From assembly GCF_018736065.1 (NCBI RefSeq), contig NZ_CP076128.1, forward strand, positions 2,480,001-2,544,000: 64,000 bases of DNA, in the 5' to 3' direction. Each line of letters begins with the position of its first letter. Positions within the stretch are counted from its first letter, which is position 1. This stretch comes from Flammeovirga kamogawensis. GTDB taxonomy: Bacteria; Bacteroidota; Bacteroidia; Cytophagales; Flammeovirgaceae. Of this stretch, positions 1 through 9,033 are shown piece by piece. The notes beneath the pieces are model-generated. The model was not told the DNA's origin. It was given only the letters and a program-made list of their open reading frames with translations, and did no database searches. Both the position numbers and the translations under genes were made by a program.

Positions 1-659
1 TTTCCTTCTGGAACTTTGTAATTTTTATTATTTCGTTCAGATAATGGACGGACAATTATTTTATTTGCAAAGTTTTTTACTTCTTTTTTACCGTCTTTAT
101 CGTCAGTTACTTGAACTCTACCTAATAACCAGTTTAAATTCGTTTCCGATTTAATTATTGTAACATCCTTAGGTAAGTCTCCGGTATAATTTGGCCCAAC
201 TAAAACTATATTTAACTCTCCTTGTCCAGTTGTTCTAGAACCTAAAGTAGAAATTACATCTGTATAGGCATTTAAAACAGGAATAAGGTAATATCGTTTT
301 GTTGCTGGAATTTGAATAAATAAGGGTTCTTCAGATAAATCTGCATAAACTATATTATAATATGTATCTAAATTAGGCCTTACAACTCCTTTAAAATCAG
401 CTTTAGGAAAAGGATATAAACATGCCAATTGGTTTATTGGTGCTTTGCCTTTAAAATGATTAGATGTTACAATGTTGGTTGATACCTTAAATGTTTCACC
501 CATTGTCAATAGTGGGTAACCATAAAAATAGGCCTGTGTAAGCAATTCTATTTTCTGATCTACACTTTTATTAGTAGTATGTTGGTTATCCTGAGCCATT
601 GATTTTGTAATAAAACTTGATAAAAGGAGTGTGATTAAAAAGGTTAATTTATTTTTCAT
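1..659 (-). CDS. DUF1254 domain protein, 3' end outside window
   Basis: The ATG at 659 opens a frame that stays open to base 1, giving 219 residues of a longer protein. Residues 1-23 form a typical signal peptide (KNKLTFLITLLLSSF then SMAQ), so export is expected. The following region, with AYFYGYPLLTMGETF, VVRPNLDTYYNIVYADLS and a Pro/Tyr-rich beta segment, matches the N-terminal DUF1254 domain. In complete proteins this is normally followed by DUF1214. The biochemical role of the family is not established. The gene lies 102 bp downstream of the AraC gene on the same strand and could be its target. The 3' half cannot be seen. Confidence 0.75.
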   Translation of the reverse strand, partial: MKNKLTFLITLLLSSFITKSMAQDNQHTTNKSVDQKIELLTQAYFYGYPLLTMGETFKVSTNIVTSNHFKGKAPINQLACLYPFPKADFKGVVRPNLDTYYNIVYADLSEEPLFIQIPATKRYYLIPVLNAYTDVISTLGSRTTGQGELNIVLVGPNYTGDLPKDVTIIKSETNLNWLLGRVQVTDDKDGKKEVKNFANKIIVRPLSERNNKNYKVPEG

Positions 660-761
660 AACTGAATCATTATAGTTAAAATCCTTATTTACACTATTAT
701 AAAACGATAATATTGAAAAATAAATTATCAGATTATTTTATAAAAACATCAGATTATAACA

Positions 762-1688
762 TTAAGTTCTAAACTGCAGTTGGAATTTTTTAGGAGTAAT
801 ATCAAATTCTTTTTTAAATAAAGATGAAAAATGACTCATACTAGAAAAGCCTAAGTCTGCAGAAATCATAAAGATGGATTTATCTCCCTTCATTAATGCT
901 TTTTTTGCTTGTTCTAAACGTACTTGTTGTTGAAATTGATAAACGGGTAACCCAAATGCTTTTTTAAATTGAGATCTGAGACTACTAACACTAATTCCAC
1001 ATTCTTTTGCTAGAAAATCTATTTCTAACGGTATACCTTCCGTTTCAGAAATCATATACCTGGCCTTCATTAATAATTTAATATTTAATGAATTCCCCTC
1101 TTCTTCTTTTATCTTTTCTCTCTGAGATAAACTTTCAATTAATAAATGAAAAATATAGAAGCTACAAGCAAACAATAATTCTTGTTTATAAAGAGAATGT
1201 TGAATCTCAAACATTCTATAGAAAGACCCCTTCATTAATGGTGTCATTTCTTCAAAAACAGTATATACTTGTTCTGGGTTACATAAAGATTTTAAAGAAG
1301 GTGCTCTTTCTATTAACTTATAAAAGTAGTTATACTCTACTCTTAACATTACAAGTTGGATTCTTCTGTTAACTGATAACTCCCAAGCTAGATTTTCTTT
1401 ATTATTAGAAAGTAAAACACCATTTAATGCTTCATTAATTCTTCCTCCAAGAAATATACTAGAGGCATCTCCAAAAATTATTGGAAGGTATTTATCTTCA
1501 TCTTCAAAAATAAAAGGTTCTCCTGTTAGCTTTTGATGCAAAAAGATATCTATTCTAATAAACTTAGTTCTAGAAGTAAGCTCATAAGCCTCTATAAAGC
1601 CATTGCCCAATTCATTATCAAACTTAAGAACAGTTTCATCTACCTCACCTTGAAGGGTCTGGTTCCAATAATGTAATAATTTTTCCAT
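762..1688 (-). CDS. AraC family transcriptional regulator
   Basis: A 308-residue protein. Its last ~100 residues form the AraC double helix-turn-helix: first helix pair around FLAKECGISVSSLRSQFKKAF, second around IFMISADLGFSSMSHFSSLFK, then the family-typical ITPKKF. The first ~200 residues have no recognisable ligand domain. The overall form, with short LRxxFKxxFGxPVYQ spacing, resembles the PchR-type branch and the regulator at 43076-44053. It is transcribed towards the DUF1254 gene 102 bp away and may control it. The effector is unknown. Confidence 0.88.
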   Translation of the reverse strand: MEKLLHYWNQTLQGEVDETVLKFDNELGNGFIEAYELTSRTKFIRIDIFLHQKLTGEPFIFEDEDKYLPIIFGDASSIFLGGRINEALNGVLLSNNKENLAWELSVNRRIQLVMLRVEYNYFYKLIERAPSLKSLCNPEQVYTVFEEMTPLMKGSFYRMFEIQHSLYKQELLFACSFYIFHLLIESLSQREKIKEEEGNSLNIKLLMKARYMISETEGIPLEIDFLAKECGISVSSLRSQFKKAFGLPVYQFQQQVRLEQAKKALMKGDKSIFMISADLGFSSMSHFSSLFKKEFDITPKKFQLQFRT

Positions 1689-1747
1689 TGTATTCTTTTT
1701 CTTTGAATAAGATACTCAAATTCAAGGAAAAATTATGAATATATATT

Positions 1748-2587
1748 TCAGTTATTTATAACTTTTTGATTTAAATATATATACCCCATCCACAGGTTAT
1801 TTTCTCGTCTGCGATTGTACCTGCTAACAGGAAATTTTTCAGGCTCTTTAAATTGGTTTAAATCAATTGATCCAGAAAATGGAGGAGAATAAAGTATTGT
1901 ATCTGAATTTTTTATTTTGAGTCGTAATTTTGTTTTAAAATCACCTTTATAAACTGGGATATTAAAATAGGCATACTGATTTGGAATCATAGTATAAAAA
2001 TAATAACTATTTCCGCACCAACTGTTTACCCAATACTCTATAGGCCGCCAATTTCCATTTTCATCTTGTGCTTCTTGAATAGCCATTGATTCACCATCTT
2101 GTAATTCTATATGTAGTAAACTATCAGTCAGGTTCGCTACCCAAACTCTGTATCCTTTTACTATTTGAGGGCCTTTTTTTGTACTTCTCTCAGGATAAAT
2201 TTGTTTATACACTCCATCCACTAACTCTATATTGGGCAGTCTTAATGTATGCCAGTTATTACAATTATAATTTACAAAAGAAGTAGTATCTACGTAAATA
2301 AATGGATGTGTAGAATATACATTCTCAACATAAAATTCTTCATCGTTTTCTAAATTATTTAGACTATCAACTTTGCTAATATACTCTCTCCTTACTTCTT
2401 CTTTAAGAAGACTCTCAAAATTATACGACGCAGCCTGCATACCGTTTGCCTCAAAAATAGTTGCTGAAATTGAGTCATTTATTGTAATATTAGGTGGAGA
2501 GAAAGGATACTTTAAACGTTCGTTATTTAAAGTACAAGAAATAAAAAATGAACAACTTAATAGTGCATAGATTGTGATTGATTTCAT
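1748..2587 (-). CDS. hypothetical lipoprotein
   Basis: A 279-residue protein with a lipoprotein signal peptide. A hydrophobic stretch ends in FFISC with Cys18 as the probable lipidation site, so the product should sit on a membrane outside the cytoplasm. The rest is soluble, rich in Tyr, Asn and Trp, with predicted beta character and no transmembrane segment. I do not recognise a family. It lies 59 bp upstream of the AraC gene on the same strand and could be transcribed with it. No terminator is visible between them. Confidence 0.6.
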   Translation of the reverse strand: MKSITIYALLSCSFFISCTLNNERLKYPFSPPNITINDSISATIFEANGMQAASYNFESLLKEEVRREYISKVDSLNNLENDEEFYVENVYSTHPFIYVDTTSFVNYNCNNWHTLRLPNIELVDGVYKQIYPERSTKKGPQIVKGYRVWVANLTDSLLHIELQDGESMAIQEAQDENGNWRPIEYWVNSWCGNSYYFYTMIPNQYAYFNIPVYKGDFKTKLRLKIKNSDTILYSPPFSGSIDLNQFKEPEKFPVSRYNRRRENNLWMGYIYLNQKVINN

Positions 2588-2751
2588 AGTATTTACATGT
2601 TAGTAAGGAGGTTATGACATATAAATAAGTTAGGTTATCAATAATTCACTTGGTATTGATTTAACTGATTTAAAGAGAGTTTATCAGTATTTAATAAAGA
2701 AAAAGAGTATTAGTCGTCTAAATCAAAAAAAATGATTAACATTTAATGTAA

Positions 2752-2788
2752 AAAGCCTGACAACTACTACATGTAATTATCAGGCTTT
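2752..2788 (-). terminator. terminator after acyltransferase gene
   Basis: Inverted repeat AAAGCCTGA / TCAGGCTTT (2752-2760 and 2780-2788). On the minus strand it is followed by T-rich sequence. It lies 25 bp beyond the acyltransferase stop. Confidence 0.7.
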
Positions 2789-2812
2789 AGATCATTTATA
2801 ATAAAAAGATTA

Positions 2813-3931
2813 TTATTTCAACCATTTCTTAGCACACCATTTTCTTACAGGTTCATCATAAAACTTAACAGCTACGTAAGCTACAGCAATGGATACGACA
2901 AATGTAACAACACCCCAAACTGCAGCTACTTCATAAGATGTTTTACCTGTAGCTACATTATCTACAACCCAAGCTGTAAATACATAAATAAATGCATAAT
3001 GAGTGATATAAACTGGATAAGATATATCTCCTAAAAACTTGGCTAACTTTCTCGTTTTCTCAGATTTTATATCTCCATTAGCACCTATATACACAAGTAA
3101 TGGAAATACAATTAAGATTACTAAACCTTCATATAACCCATTTATCCAATTAATGTCTCCACCTAACCTTGGTAAGGCTAAAACTACAAACATGAGGATA
3201 CTTGATAACAAAAATGCATTTTTAATATAAGTTGGTTTCATTATTCTAGACAATAATAAACCCGATAAAAATGGGTACAACAAACGTGTAAAACCAATAC
3301 GTAGTTGTTCTGGATCTAAAGACCAACCTCCTGCTACTCCACCTTGAGGTGTTGTTACTGTAAATTGAATTAATGCACAACCCGCTATGAAAGTGAGTAA
3401 CATTAAAGTCTTGTTAGATAATTTTCTTAATACAAAGGCATATAGTGCATAAGCAATGTACTCAAAGAATAATGTCCAACCAGGACCATTTAATGGATAC
3501 ATTTCTCCCCAACCTCTGATATCTAAAGACTTGCCAACGGGAATCATTGTAAAGCCAATTACCATAACTAAAAGCATTTTAGTTACAGGTGTATTTTCTA
3601 TAATAGGAAATAATGTTGGCGATGCCTGAAAATAATATGTTGCAGCTCCAAGTATAGAACCAATAATTACCATTGGTTGTAAACGGATTATTCTTCGTTT
3701 AAAAAAGCCACCAAGTGTCATTGTATCCCAACGGTTATTATAAGCTATGCCAATTACAAAGCCAGACAATACAAAGAAAAAATCTACTGCTAAATACCCG
3801 TGGTTAATGATCTGTTCTTTATGTTTTCCTAAAGCGAAGGCTTCTAAAATATGAAAAGCAACTACAATAATGGCAGCCACACCTCTTAAGCCATCTAAGA
3901 TTTCGTAATGTTTGTTAGAAGGTTGATTCAT
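2813..3931 (-). CDS. acyltransferase family 3 membrane protein (OafA-like)
   Basis: A 372-residue integral membrane protein. The N-terminus carries the acyltransferase-3 signature: LDGLRGVAAIIVVAFHI with Arg16 and the catalytic-type His27, then HGYLAVDFFFVLSGFVI. About ten hydrophobic segments follow, including a PLNGPGWTLFFEY motif. Family members transfer acetyl or other acyl groups to surface sugars. The substrate here is unknown. The start lies 41 bp after the response regulator stop with no terminator between, so it is probably the last gene of the two-component operon. A role in surface-glycan modification under that control is inference. Confidence 0.85.
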   Translation of the reverse strand: MNQPSNKHYEILDGLRGVAAIIVVAFHILEAFALGKHKEQIINHGYLAVDFFFVLSGFVIGIAYNNRWDTMTLGGFFKRRIIRLQPMVIIGSILGAATYYFQASPTLFPIIENTPVTKMLLVMVIGFTMIPVGKSLDIRGWGEMYPLNGPGWTLFFEYIAYALYAFVLRKLSNKTLMLLTFIAGCALIQFTVTTPQGGVAGGWSLDPEQLRIGFTRLLYPFLSGLLLSRIMKPTYIKNAFLLSSILMFVVLALPRLGGDINWINGLYEGLVILIVFPLLVYIGANGDIKSEKTRKLAKFLGDISYPVYITHYAFIYVFTAWVVDNVATGKTSYEVAAVWGVVTFVVSIAVAYVAVKFYDEPVRKWCAKKWLK

Positions 3932-3972
3932 GAATTTTGTTAGGTTAATATGATTAAGTTAGTTGCAAAATC

Positions 3973-4593
3973 TTAAAACATGTCTTTTCTCATATTGTAT
4001 TTTATTAATTCTACAGTAGACGATATTTTAAGTTTTGCTTTAATATTTCGTTTATGAGACTTAATAGTTTCTTCTGCTATAAACATTTCTTCAGCAATTT
4101 GCTTACTAGTAAGTCCCTCACAAATATAATCTAGAACTTGTTCTTCTCTTAATGATAAGACGTTTTCCGTTGCTTTTACTTCTTCAAAATGAGTTTCTAT
4201 TTTTTCTGAATAAAATTTACGGCCATCCATTATCTTATGTATTGCATTTACAAGGTTCTCTTCAGAGTCATCTTTTAAAATAAACCCTTCAATTCCTAAG
4301 CTTTTGATCTTTTTAGTGAAAGAATACTTATTGTGCATAGAAATCATAAGAACACGCAAGTTAGGGTGTTTCATCTTTGCCAACTCTACCAGCTCAATAC
4401 CATTCATTTCAGGCATTTGGATATCAGAAATTAGCAAATTATACTTAGTAATATCTGTTGCTAAAAACTTTTTAGGCGATCCAAATACATCTACCTTTTT
4501 AATTAAAGGAAAGTAGATATTAATCAATTCTATCAATCCTTTTAAGAATAGATTATGATCATCAACAAGAGCAATATTTATATTATTGTTCAT
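3973..4593 (-). CDS. NarL/FixJ-type response regulator
   Basis: A 206-residue two-domain regulator. The receiver domain (1-120) has Asp11/Asp12, the phospho-acceptor Asp57 in LLISDIQMPEMNG and Lys107 in FILKDD, all expected residues. The C-terminal LuxR-type HTH (about 142-205) contains LSLREEQVLDYICEGLTSKQ and AEETIKSHKRNIKAKL. It starts 2 bp after the stop of the kinase-like gene at 4596-6377. It is the obvious phosphorylation target of the two kinase-like proteins upstream. Regulated genes are not apparent, although the acyltransferase downstream is a candidate. Confidence 0.93.
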   Translation of the reverse strand: MNNNINIALVDDHNLFLKGLIELINIYFPLIKKVDVFGSPKKFLATDITKYNLLISDIQMPEMNGIELVELAKMKHPNLRVLMISMHNKYSFTKKIKSLGIEGFILKDDSEENLVNAIHKIMDGRKFYSEKIETHFEEVKATENVLSLREEQVLDYICEGLTSKQIAEEMFIAEETIKSHKRNIKAKLKISSTVELIKYNMRKDMF

Positions 4594-4595
4594 CT

Positions 4596-6377
4596 TTATA
4601 AAGGTATTTGAATAAGGATAGCAATCCCTCGTTTAGTATTAATTTTATGAATGCCTGATAGAATTTGAATTCTATATTTTACATTTTGAATTTCTCTATC
4701 TATATCTTCTGTACTCGCAAATTTTAGAGTACTATTGTCCAAGTAACTAATTAATAATTTCTCCTTCTCTCGAGATATTTCTAGATCAACTCTAGTTGCT
4801 TTAGATATAATTGGCAATACAGTATACATCTCCTGAATAATTCTATAGATATGGTGAAAGTTGGTTTCTGATGTATCTATCTTTCCATCAATATGATGCG
4901 TAAATGTATAATGTGTAGACGAAGTAGACATTTTGAGAGCCAATTCTTGTAGTTCATCTAAGAAGTATTCCTTTTCTAAATTAGGAGTGACAAGGTTATG
5001 CGATAGCTCTCGAACATTAGATAAGGTATTATCCAATATTGGTTGTATATCATTATCTTGATTTTTCATTTTCATGAACGAAAGATTACCACCAATTCTA
5101 TCATGAATATCCCTGCCTATTCTATTCCGTTCATTTTCCTGACTATCTACAATCGTTTGTATATGTTTTAACTGATGTTCTTTTTCTATATTCTGTAGTT
5201 TTTGATAATTCTTGATGGTATCCAACCATTTCATAATAAGAATATAAATTATAAAGGCACTAATTAAAACAGCATTAAAGTAGCTAATAACATTAGTATA
5301 AAAGCTCCTTTTCATAATACCAAAATGAGGTACTGCCACAAACAAAAAGAACGTAACCATTATAAAAATATACAACGATAAAGTGATTTTACTAAATGGC
5401 TTTTTCTCTTTTAAAGCAGGAATAATCATATTCAATAGAATTAGATTTGCGTACCACCAACAGTATAAAATTACACCAACAGTTGTTAAGGTATTAATCC
5501 AAAAATTATAAGGGTAGAAAAAAGAAACTATATATAATGCTATGAGTAGAATGTTTACATGAAGTATATACGGTAATACTTCTTTATCCTTTTTATCTGT
5601 AAGAGAATATTTAAAATATTGGCTAAGACCATATACTCCTACTTGATTTACTATAATTCTTAAAAGATAACTAAAATCTGCACCTCTAAAATCTAAAAGT
5701 CCTAAAAAATTACCACTTTCAATCTCAGAAAATAACGAGAAACCTAAAGAGTACAATAGCACTCCAAAGTATGCCTTATCTTTTGTGATAAAACCTAAAA
5801 CCAACATACCCAATGCTAACAAAATACTTAGTGTTCTAATTATAAGAAACACCTTATCTCTTGTAGTCGATAGTTGTTTATATTCTGTGGTATCATATAG
5901 TTTAGCAAAAGTAGAAAGTGCCCCTCCGTAACCATTTATTTCTAAGTAGAGTTCTTTTGTTTCTCCTTCTTTAAAATATAATGGAATCGCATTATCTGTT
6001 TTACCCTTTGTTACGGTAGTACTAATATCATATTCTTTTAAATCGTCTGAAATAGAAGAAGATACATATATTTTTCCGTAAGGAATTAATACATAGTTTA
6101 AAGAAAAAAGTTTTTCTATTTCTTTATTTGAATAGAATTTTGCCTTAAACCACATTTTTTGATGAAAAATAAAGAAGCTCAAGTTACTATTTGATATAGT
6201 TTTCCATTGAACACTAGTATCTGACAGTACTTGTGTAAGGTTAATTTCTTCTTCAGTTTTTTCGAAGAAATAGGCTAAATCGTCATTATTTACAGCATTT
6301 ACATCATAAATTTGTTGACAAAATGCAAGTTGCACACACGATAAAGTGACAAGGATATACAGTCCTATAATTTTCAT
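4596..6377 (-). CDS. 7TM-DISM histidine kinase-like protein with intact His but degenerate ATPase domain
   Basis: A 593-residue protein: signal peptide (1-20), extracytoplasmic beta domain (~22-165), seven hydrophobic segments (~175-390, 7TMR-DISM layout), a short coiled coil, then a HisKA_3 dimerisation region. ERNRIGRDIHDRIGGNLS holds the phospho-accepting His425 in perfect context. The C-terminal ATPase domain is broken at every nucleotide-binding box. The N-box Asn is replaced (QEMYTVLPIIS, Val520). The G1 box reads YLDNSTLKF, with Asp547 kept but the glycines gone. The G2 GxG is replaced by DREIQ. It should not bind ATP in the usual way. It is a sister of the next gene upstream, which has the opposite defect. 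Confidence 0.9.
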   Translation of the reverse strand: MKIIGLYILVTLSCVQLAFCQQIYDVNAVNNDDLAYFFEKTEEEINLTQVLSDTSVQWKTISNSNLSFFIFHQKMWFKAKFYSNKEIEKLFSLNYVLIPYGKIYVSSSISDDLKEYDISTTVTKGKTDNAIPLYFKEGETKELYLEINGYGGALSTFAKLYDTTEYKQLSTTRDKVFLIIRTLSILLALGMLVLGFITKDKAYFGVLLYSLGFSLFSEIESGNFLGLLDFRGADFSYLLRIIVNQVGVYGLSQYFKYSLTDKKDKEVLPYILHVNILLIALYIVSFFYPYNFWINTLTTVGVILYCWWYANLILLNMIIPALKEKKPFSKITLSLYIFIMVTFFLFVAVPHFGIMKRSFYTNVISYFNAVLISAFIIYILIMKWLDTIKNYQKLQNIEKEHQLKHIQTIVDSQENERNRIGRDIHDRIGGNLSFMKMKNQDNDIQPILDNTLSNVRELSHNLVTPNLEKEYFLDELQELALKMSTSSTHYTFTHHIDGKIDTSETNFHHIYRIIQEMYTVLPIISKATRVDLEISREKEKLLISYLDNSTLKFASTEDIDREIQNVKYRIQILSGIHKINTKRGIAILIQIPL

Positions 6378-6402
6378 TTGTTGTTGTTAGTAAAGTAAGT
6401 TT

Positions 6403-8175
6403 CTATAATAGATTATTAGTAACTGGAATGTTAATTTCCACATACAACCCAGAAGATGAATTAATAGTCATCTCTCCAGTTAAAGCAGTCACCCTTTGTT
6501 GTATATTTAATAAACCAATTCCACTTTTATTATTTTTTTCAGACAGTCCTTTGCCATTATCACGATACGTAAGTAGTACATTTTCTTCAGATAACTTAAT
6601 TTCTAAATGTACTTGTTTGGCAAAGCTATGTTTCACAGCATTCACAAATAATTCTTGAATTATACTATATAAATTTTCTAAATCATCATATTTTAATGGT
6701 AGAGAATCTGTATTAGTAGTAAAGTCAAATTTCATGACTGTTGTAGAAAATCTAGAAGTAAGTTGATTTACTTGAATTATCCAATTTTCCTCTTTAAAAT
6801 TCATCTTTTTTAAAGAATAGGTCATTAATTTAAGTTCATCTAGGGTTTCTTGAAGCACCTCAGAATGTGCTAAAGTTGTCTGTTTTAATTTTGTATCTAA
6901 AAGATTTAAATCGTTTGTAATTTTTTTCTGAATTTCTTTCCCAATAGCATTTCTTTCGGCTTCTTGACTATCTAATATTGCTTTCAGGTATTCTTTCTGA
7001 AACTTCTCTTCTAATTTAGTTAACCGCTTGTTTTCTGTATTAACGGTATATACTTTCAATAAAACCATACAAACCATTACAACAGAACTTATTATTCCAT
7101 CAGAATAAAGATAAAATGCAGAAAAGTAATTTTGTGATAACACACCAAAGTAAGGAGTAACCACAAACAGTAGAAAAAAGCTAACAATTAAAAAATAGAA
7201 GAAAGTACTTAAATCAAAATTCAGAATTCTTTCTTTATTTATAATCTTATAAGATGCTACGATTATAAAAATTAAGATTAATAGTATGGCTATTGTATAT
7301 GTTAAACTCACAACCATAGGGTATTGAGAAAACAATAAATAAATGATTTCAATAGCTATAAATACTACATTAAAATATTTACCTACATTTCCTTTTTGTT
7401 TACGATCTTCCAAAAACAAAAGGTCTCTCAAAAAATAGAAAAAAGAAACAACGAGTGCATGAGCAGCTACTATTTTAAAGAAATAGCTGATATCTAATCC
7501 ATTCAAAGAAAATAACCCTAATAAACTGCCTGATTCTACCTCAATAAAAAGAAATGCACCTAATAACGCAATTACAAAGTTGCTATACATCTTATCCTTT
7601 AAAGAATAGAAAAGTACACTACCTATCAAAATAAAAACAACAAATACAGTCCTCATTATCAAACCTAGATTTGCATTCACTTTATTTTTGGCTGCTACTA
7701 CTTCAGATGAAAGAATTTCTGGATTACTAGACGTTAAAGTTCCATACCCATATACTCTATAATAAATTTCTTTTACCTCACCTTTTATAAATTTCAAAGG
7801 AATTCCTCTTGCTCGGTGATTATCCGCTACAACTGTACCCATATGTACAACAGACCAATTTTGAGTAACTGATGAGAAAATATACACATCTAAACTAGGC
7901 GTCATTTTATAACTAAATGCAAGTACTTTCTCTTGCTCTAAAGAAGACGTTAATGTAAATCTATACCACTTTGCTGTAGAAAAAGGTACTACGGTATATT
8001 TATCAAACGGTAATTTATTCCAAGTAAAACTATTTGGGTGTAGATACACATTTGTAGTAGTACTCGAAGTAACTTCTACAAAATCATCAATTAATTCTGA
8101 TGAAGAAATATCAAAAGAGGGTTGCCCCCAACATAAAGAAAAGGGTAAAAGGATAATTAAAAGTGAAAGTTTCAT
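6403..8175 (-). CDS. 7TM-DISM histidine kinase-like protein with intact ATPase domain but no phospho-His
   Basis: A 590-residue sister of the preceding entry with the same layout: signal peptide, extracytoplasmic sugar-binding-like domain, seven transmembrane segments, coiled coil, HisKA_3, HATPase. The ATP-binding boxes are complete: N-box ELFVNAVKHS (Asn512), G1 YRDNGKGLS (Asp539) and G2 SGIGLLNIQQRV. The His box is destroyed: ERNAIGKEIQKKITNDLN has Gln416 where His is required and Lys instead of the following Asp. The ATG at 8175 is preferred over a GTG three codons upstream because the signal peptide begins there. The spacing of 25 bp to the sister gene indicates one operon. Confidence 0.9.
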   Translation of the reverse strand: MKLSLLIILLPFSLCWGQPSFDISSSELIDDFVEVTSSTTTNVYLHPNSFTWNKLPFDKYTVVPFSTAKWYRFTLTSSLEQEKVLAFSYKMTPSLDVYIFSSVTQNWSVVHMGTVVADNHRARGIPLKFIKGEVKEIYYRVYGYGTLTSSNPEILSSEVVAAKNKVNANLGLIMRTVFVVFILIGSVLFYSLKDKMYSNFVIALLGAFLFIEVESGSLLGLFSLNGLDISYFFKIVAAHALVVSFFYFLRDLLFLEDRKQKGNVGKYFNVVFIAIEIIYLLFSQYPMVVSLTYTIAILLILIFIIVASYKIINKERILNFDLSTFFYFLIVSFFLLFVVTPYFGVLSQNYFSAFYLYSDGIISSVVMVCMVLLKVYTVNTENKRLTKLEEKFQKEYLKAILDSQEAERNAIGKEIQKKITNDLNLLDTKLKQTTLAHSEVLQETLDELKLMTYSLKKMNFKEENWIIQVNQLTSRFSTTVMKFDFTTNTDSLPLKYDDLENLYSIIQELFVNAVKHSFAKQVHLEIKLSEENVLLTYRDNGKGLSEKNNKSGIGLLNIQQRVTALTGEMTINSSSGLYVEINIPVTNNLL

Positions 8176-8390
8176 ACAGTACACAATAGTAGTAGCTCAA
8201 ATTTGTTCAATTGATGTATAGAAAACAAGCATTTTATATATATGCCGACAACAATGTGCATTTTCTGTTATAATTGAACCATTTCCTTATTAATTATATT
8301 TACTACTTCAAAAAAAATTAGGCTGTGCAAACTCATTATTTCGAATTACTAGAAATAATCCGATTGTTATTAATATTATATTAAGAATAT

Positions 8391-8425
8391 AAAGAGCTAT
8401 TCCAATTTTACTTGAAATAACTCTT
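8391..8425 (-). terminator. probable terminator after the W-repeat lipoprotein gene
   Basis: AAGAGCTATT / AATAACTCTT pair with one mismatch (8392-8401 and 8416-8425). On the minus strand a T-rich run follows. It lies 28 bp past the stop at 8453. Confidence 0.4.
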
Positions 8426-8452
8426 CTCTATTATTATTAATTCTAGTATCAA

Positions 8453-8977
8453 CTAGTCGTTATCACATTCTAATTCCCATTGATACTGTCCATCATCTTC
8501 TCTATCCCAACGGCAATTTCCAGGATCGAAAGGAGGTCTTCCTGTACCATTATCTCTACATTTTAATTCCCATTCATTATCATCATTATCCCATACGTAA
8601 TCGCATAAAGGGCTTGGAGATTCAGGTCTATCCGGACGTTGTCCTCCAATATTTCTGTTATCATCACATTCTCTTTCCCAATGTTGGTCATCATTATCCC
8701 ATTCCCAATGGCAACCTTCTGGCAATTGAGTTGTTGGTGGCACATTTGGATTTGTATAACGCCCATTTCCACTTCTGTTTCTGTTATCACATTCTGTTTC
8801 CCAATGATGATCATCTGCATCCCATTTCCAATAACAACCTTCACTTAATGGGGTAGTAGGTTTTGGAGGAATCCCATTTTCATTGCTATCGTCATCGTCA
8901 AAATTGCAAGAAATAAATAACGCGCTTAATAATGTTGTTATAGTAATTAAGCGAAGTAACGTGAATAGATTTTTCAT
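8453..8977 (-). CDS. small acidic lipoprotein with four W-D-x-D-D repeats
   Basis: The start is placed at the ATG at 8977, where a lipoprotein signal begins (KNLFTLLRLITITTLL, then LFISC). A longer frame from 9013 only adds 12 polar residues. The mature part (about 150 residues) is four copies of a ~20-residue unit of the form C-x-W-x-W-D-x-D-D-x-x-W-E-x-E-C: CYWKWDADDHHWETEC, CHWEWDNDDQHWEREC, CDYVWDNDDNEWELKC and CRWDREDDGQYQWELEC. Pro/Gly/Asn linkers separate them. Each unit starts and ends with Cys and carries an Asp cluster, which suggests small disulphide-closed, possibly cation-binding modules. I do not recognise the family. It lies downstream of the winged-helix regulator gene on the same strand. 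Confidence 0.75.
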   Translation of the reverse strand: MKNLFTLLRLITITTLLSALFISCNFDDDDSNENGIPPKPTTPLSEGCYWKWDADDHHWETECDNRNRSGNGRYTNPNVPPTTQLPEGCHWEWDNDDQHWERECDDNRNIGGQRPDRPESPSPLCDYVWDNDDNEWELKCRDNGTGRPPFDPGNCRWDREDDGQYQWELECDND

Positions 8978-9033
8978 AACTTTTTTGTTTTTGTTTATGA
9001 TACAAATATTCACCTTTCATTCTCCTTATAGAA

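Noticed and set aside
8176-8184. GTG start three codons before the ATG of the second kinase-like gene
   Set aside because: The signal peptide starts at the ATG, and the three added residues are not typical.
8563-8856. Overlapping frames on both strands inside the W-repeat lipoprotein gene
   Set aside because: They arise from the repetitive GAT/TGG-rich DNA. Only the frame with the lipobox and in-register Cys repeats makes sense.
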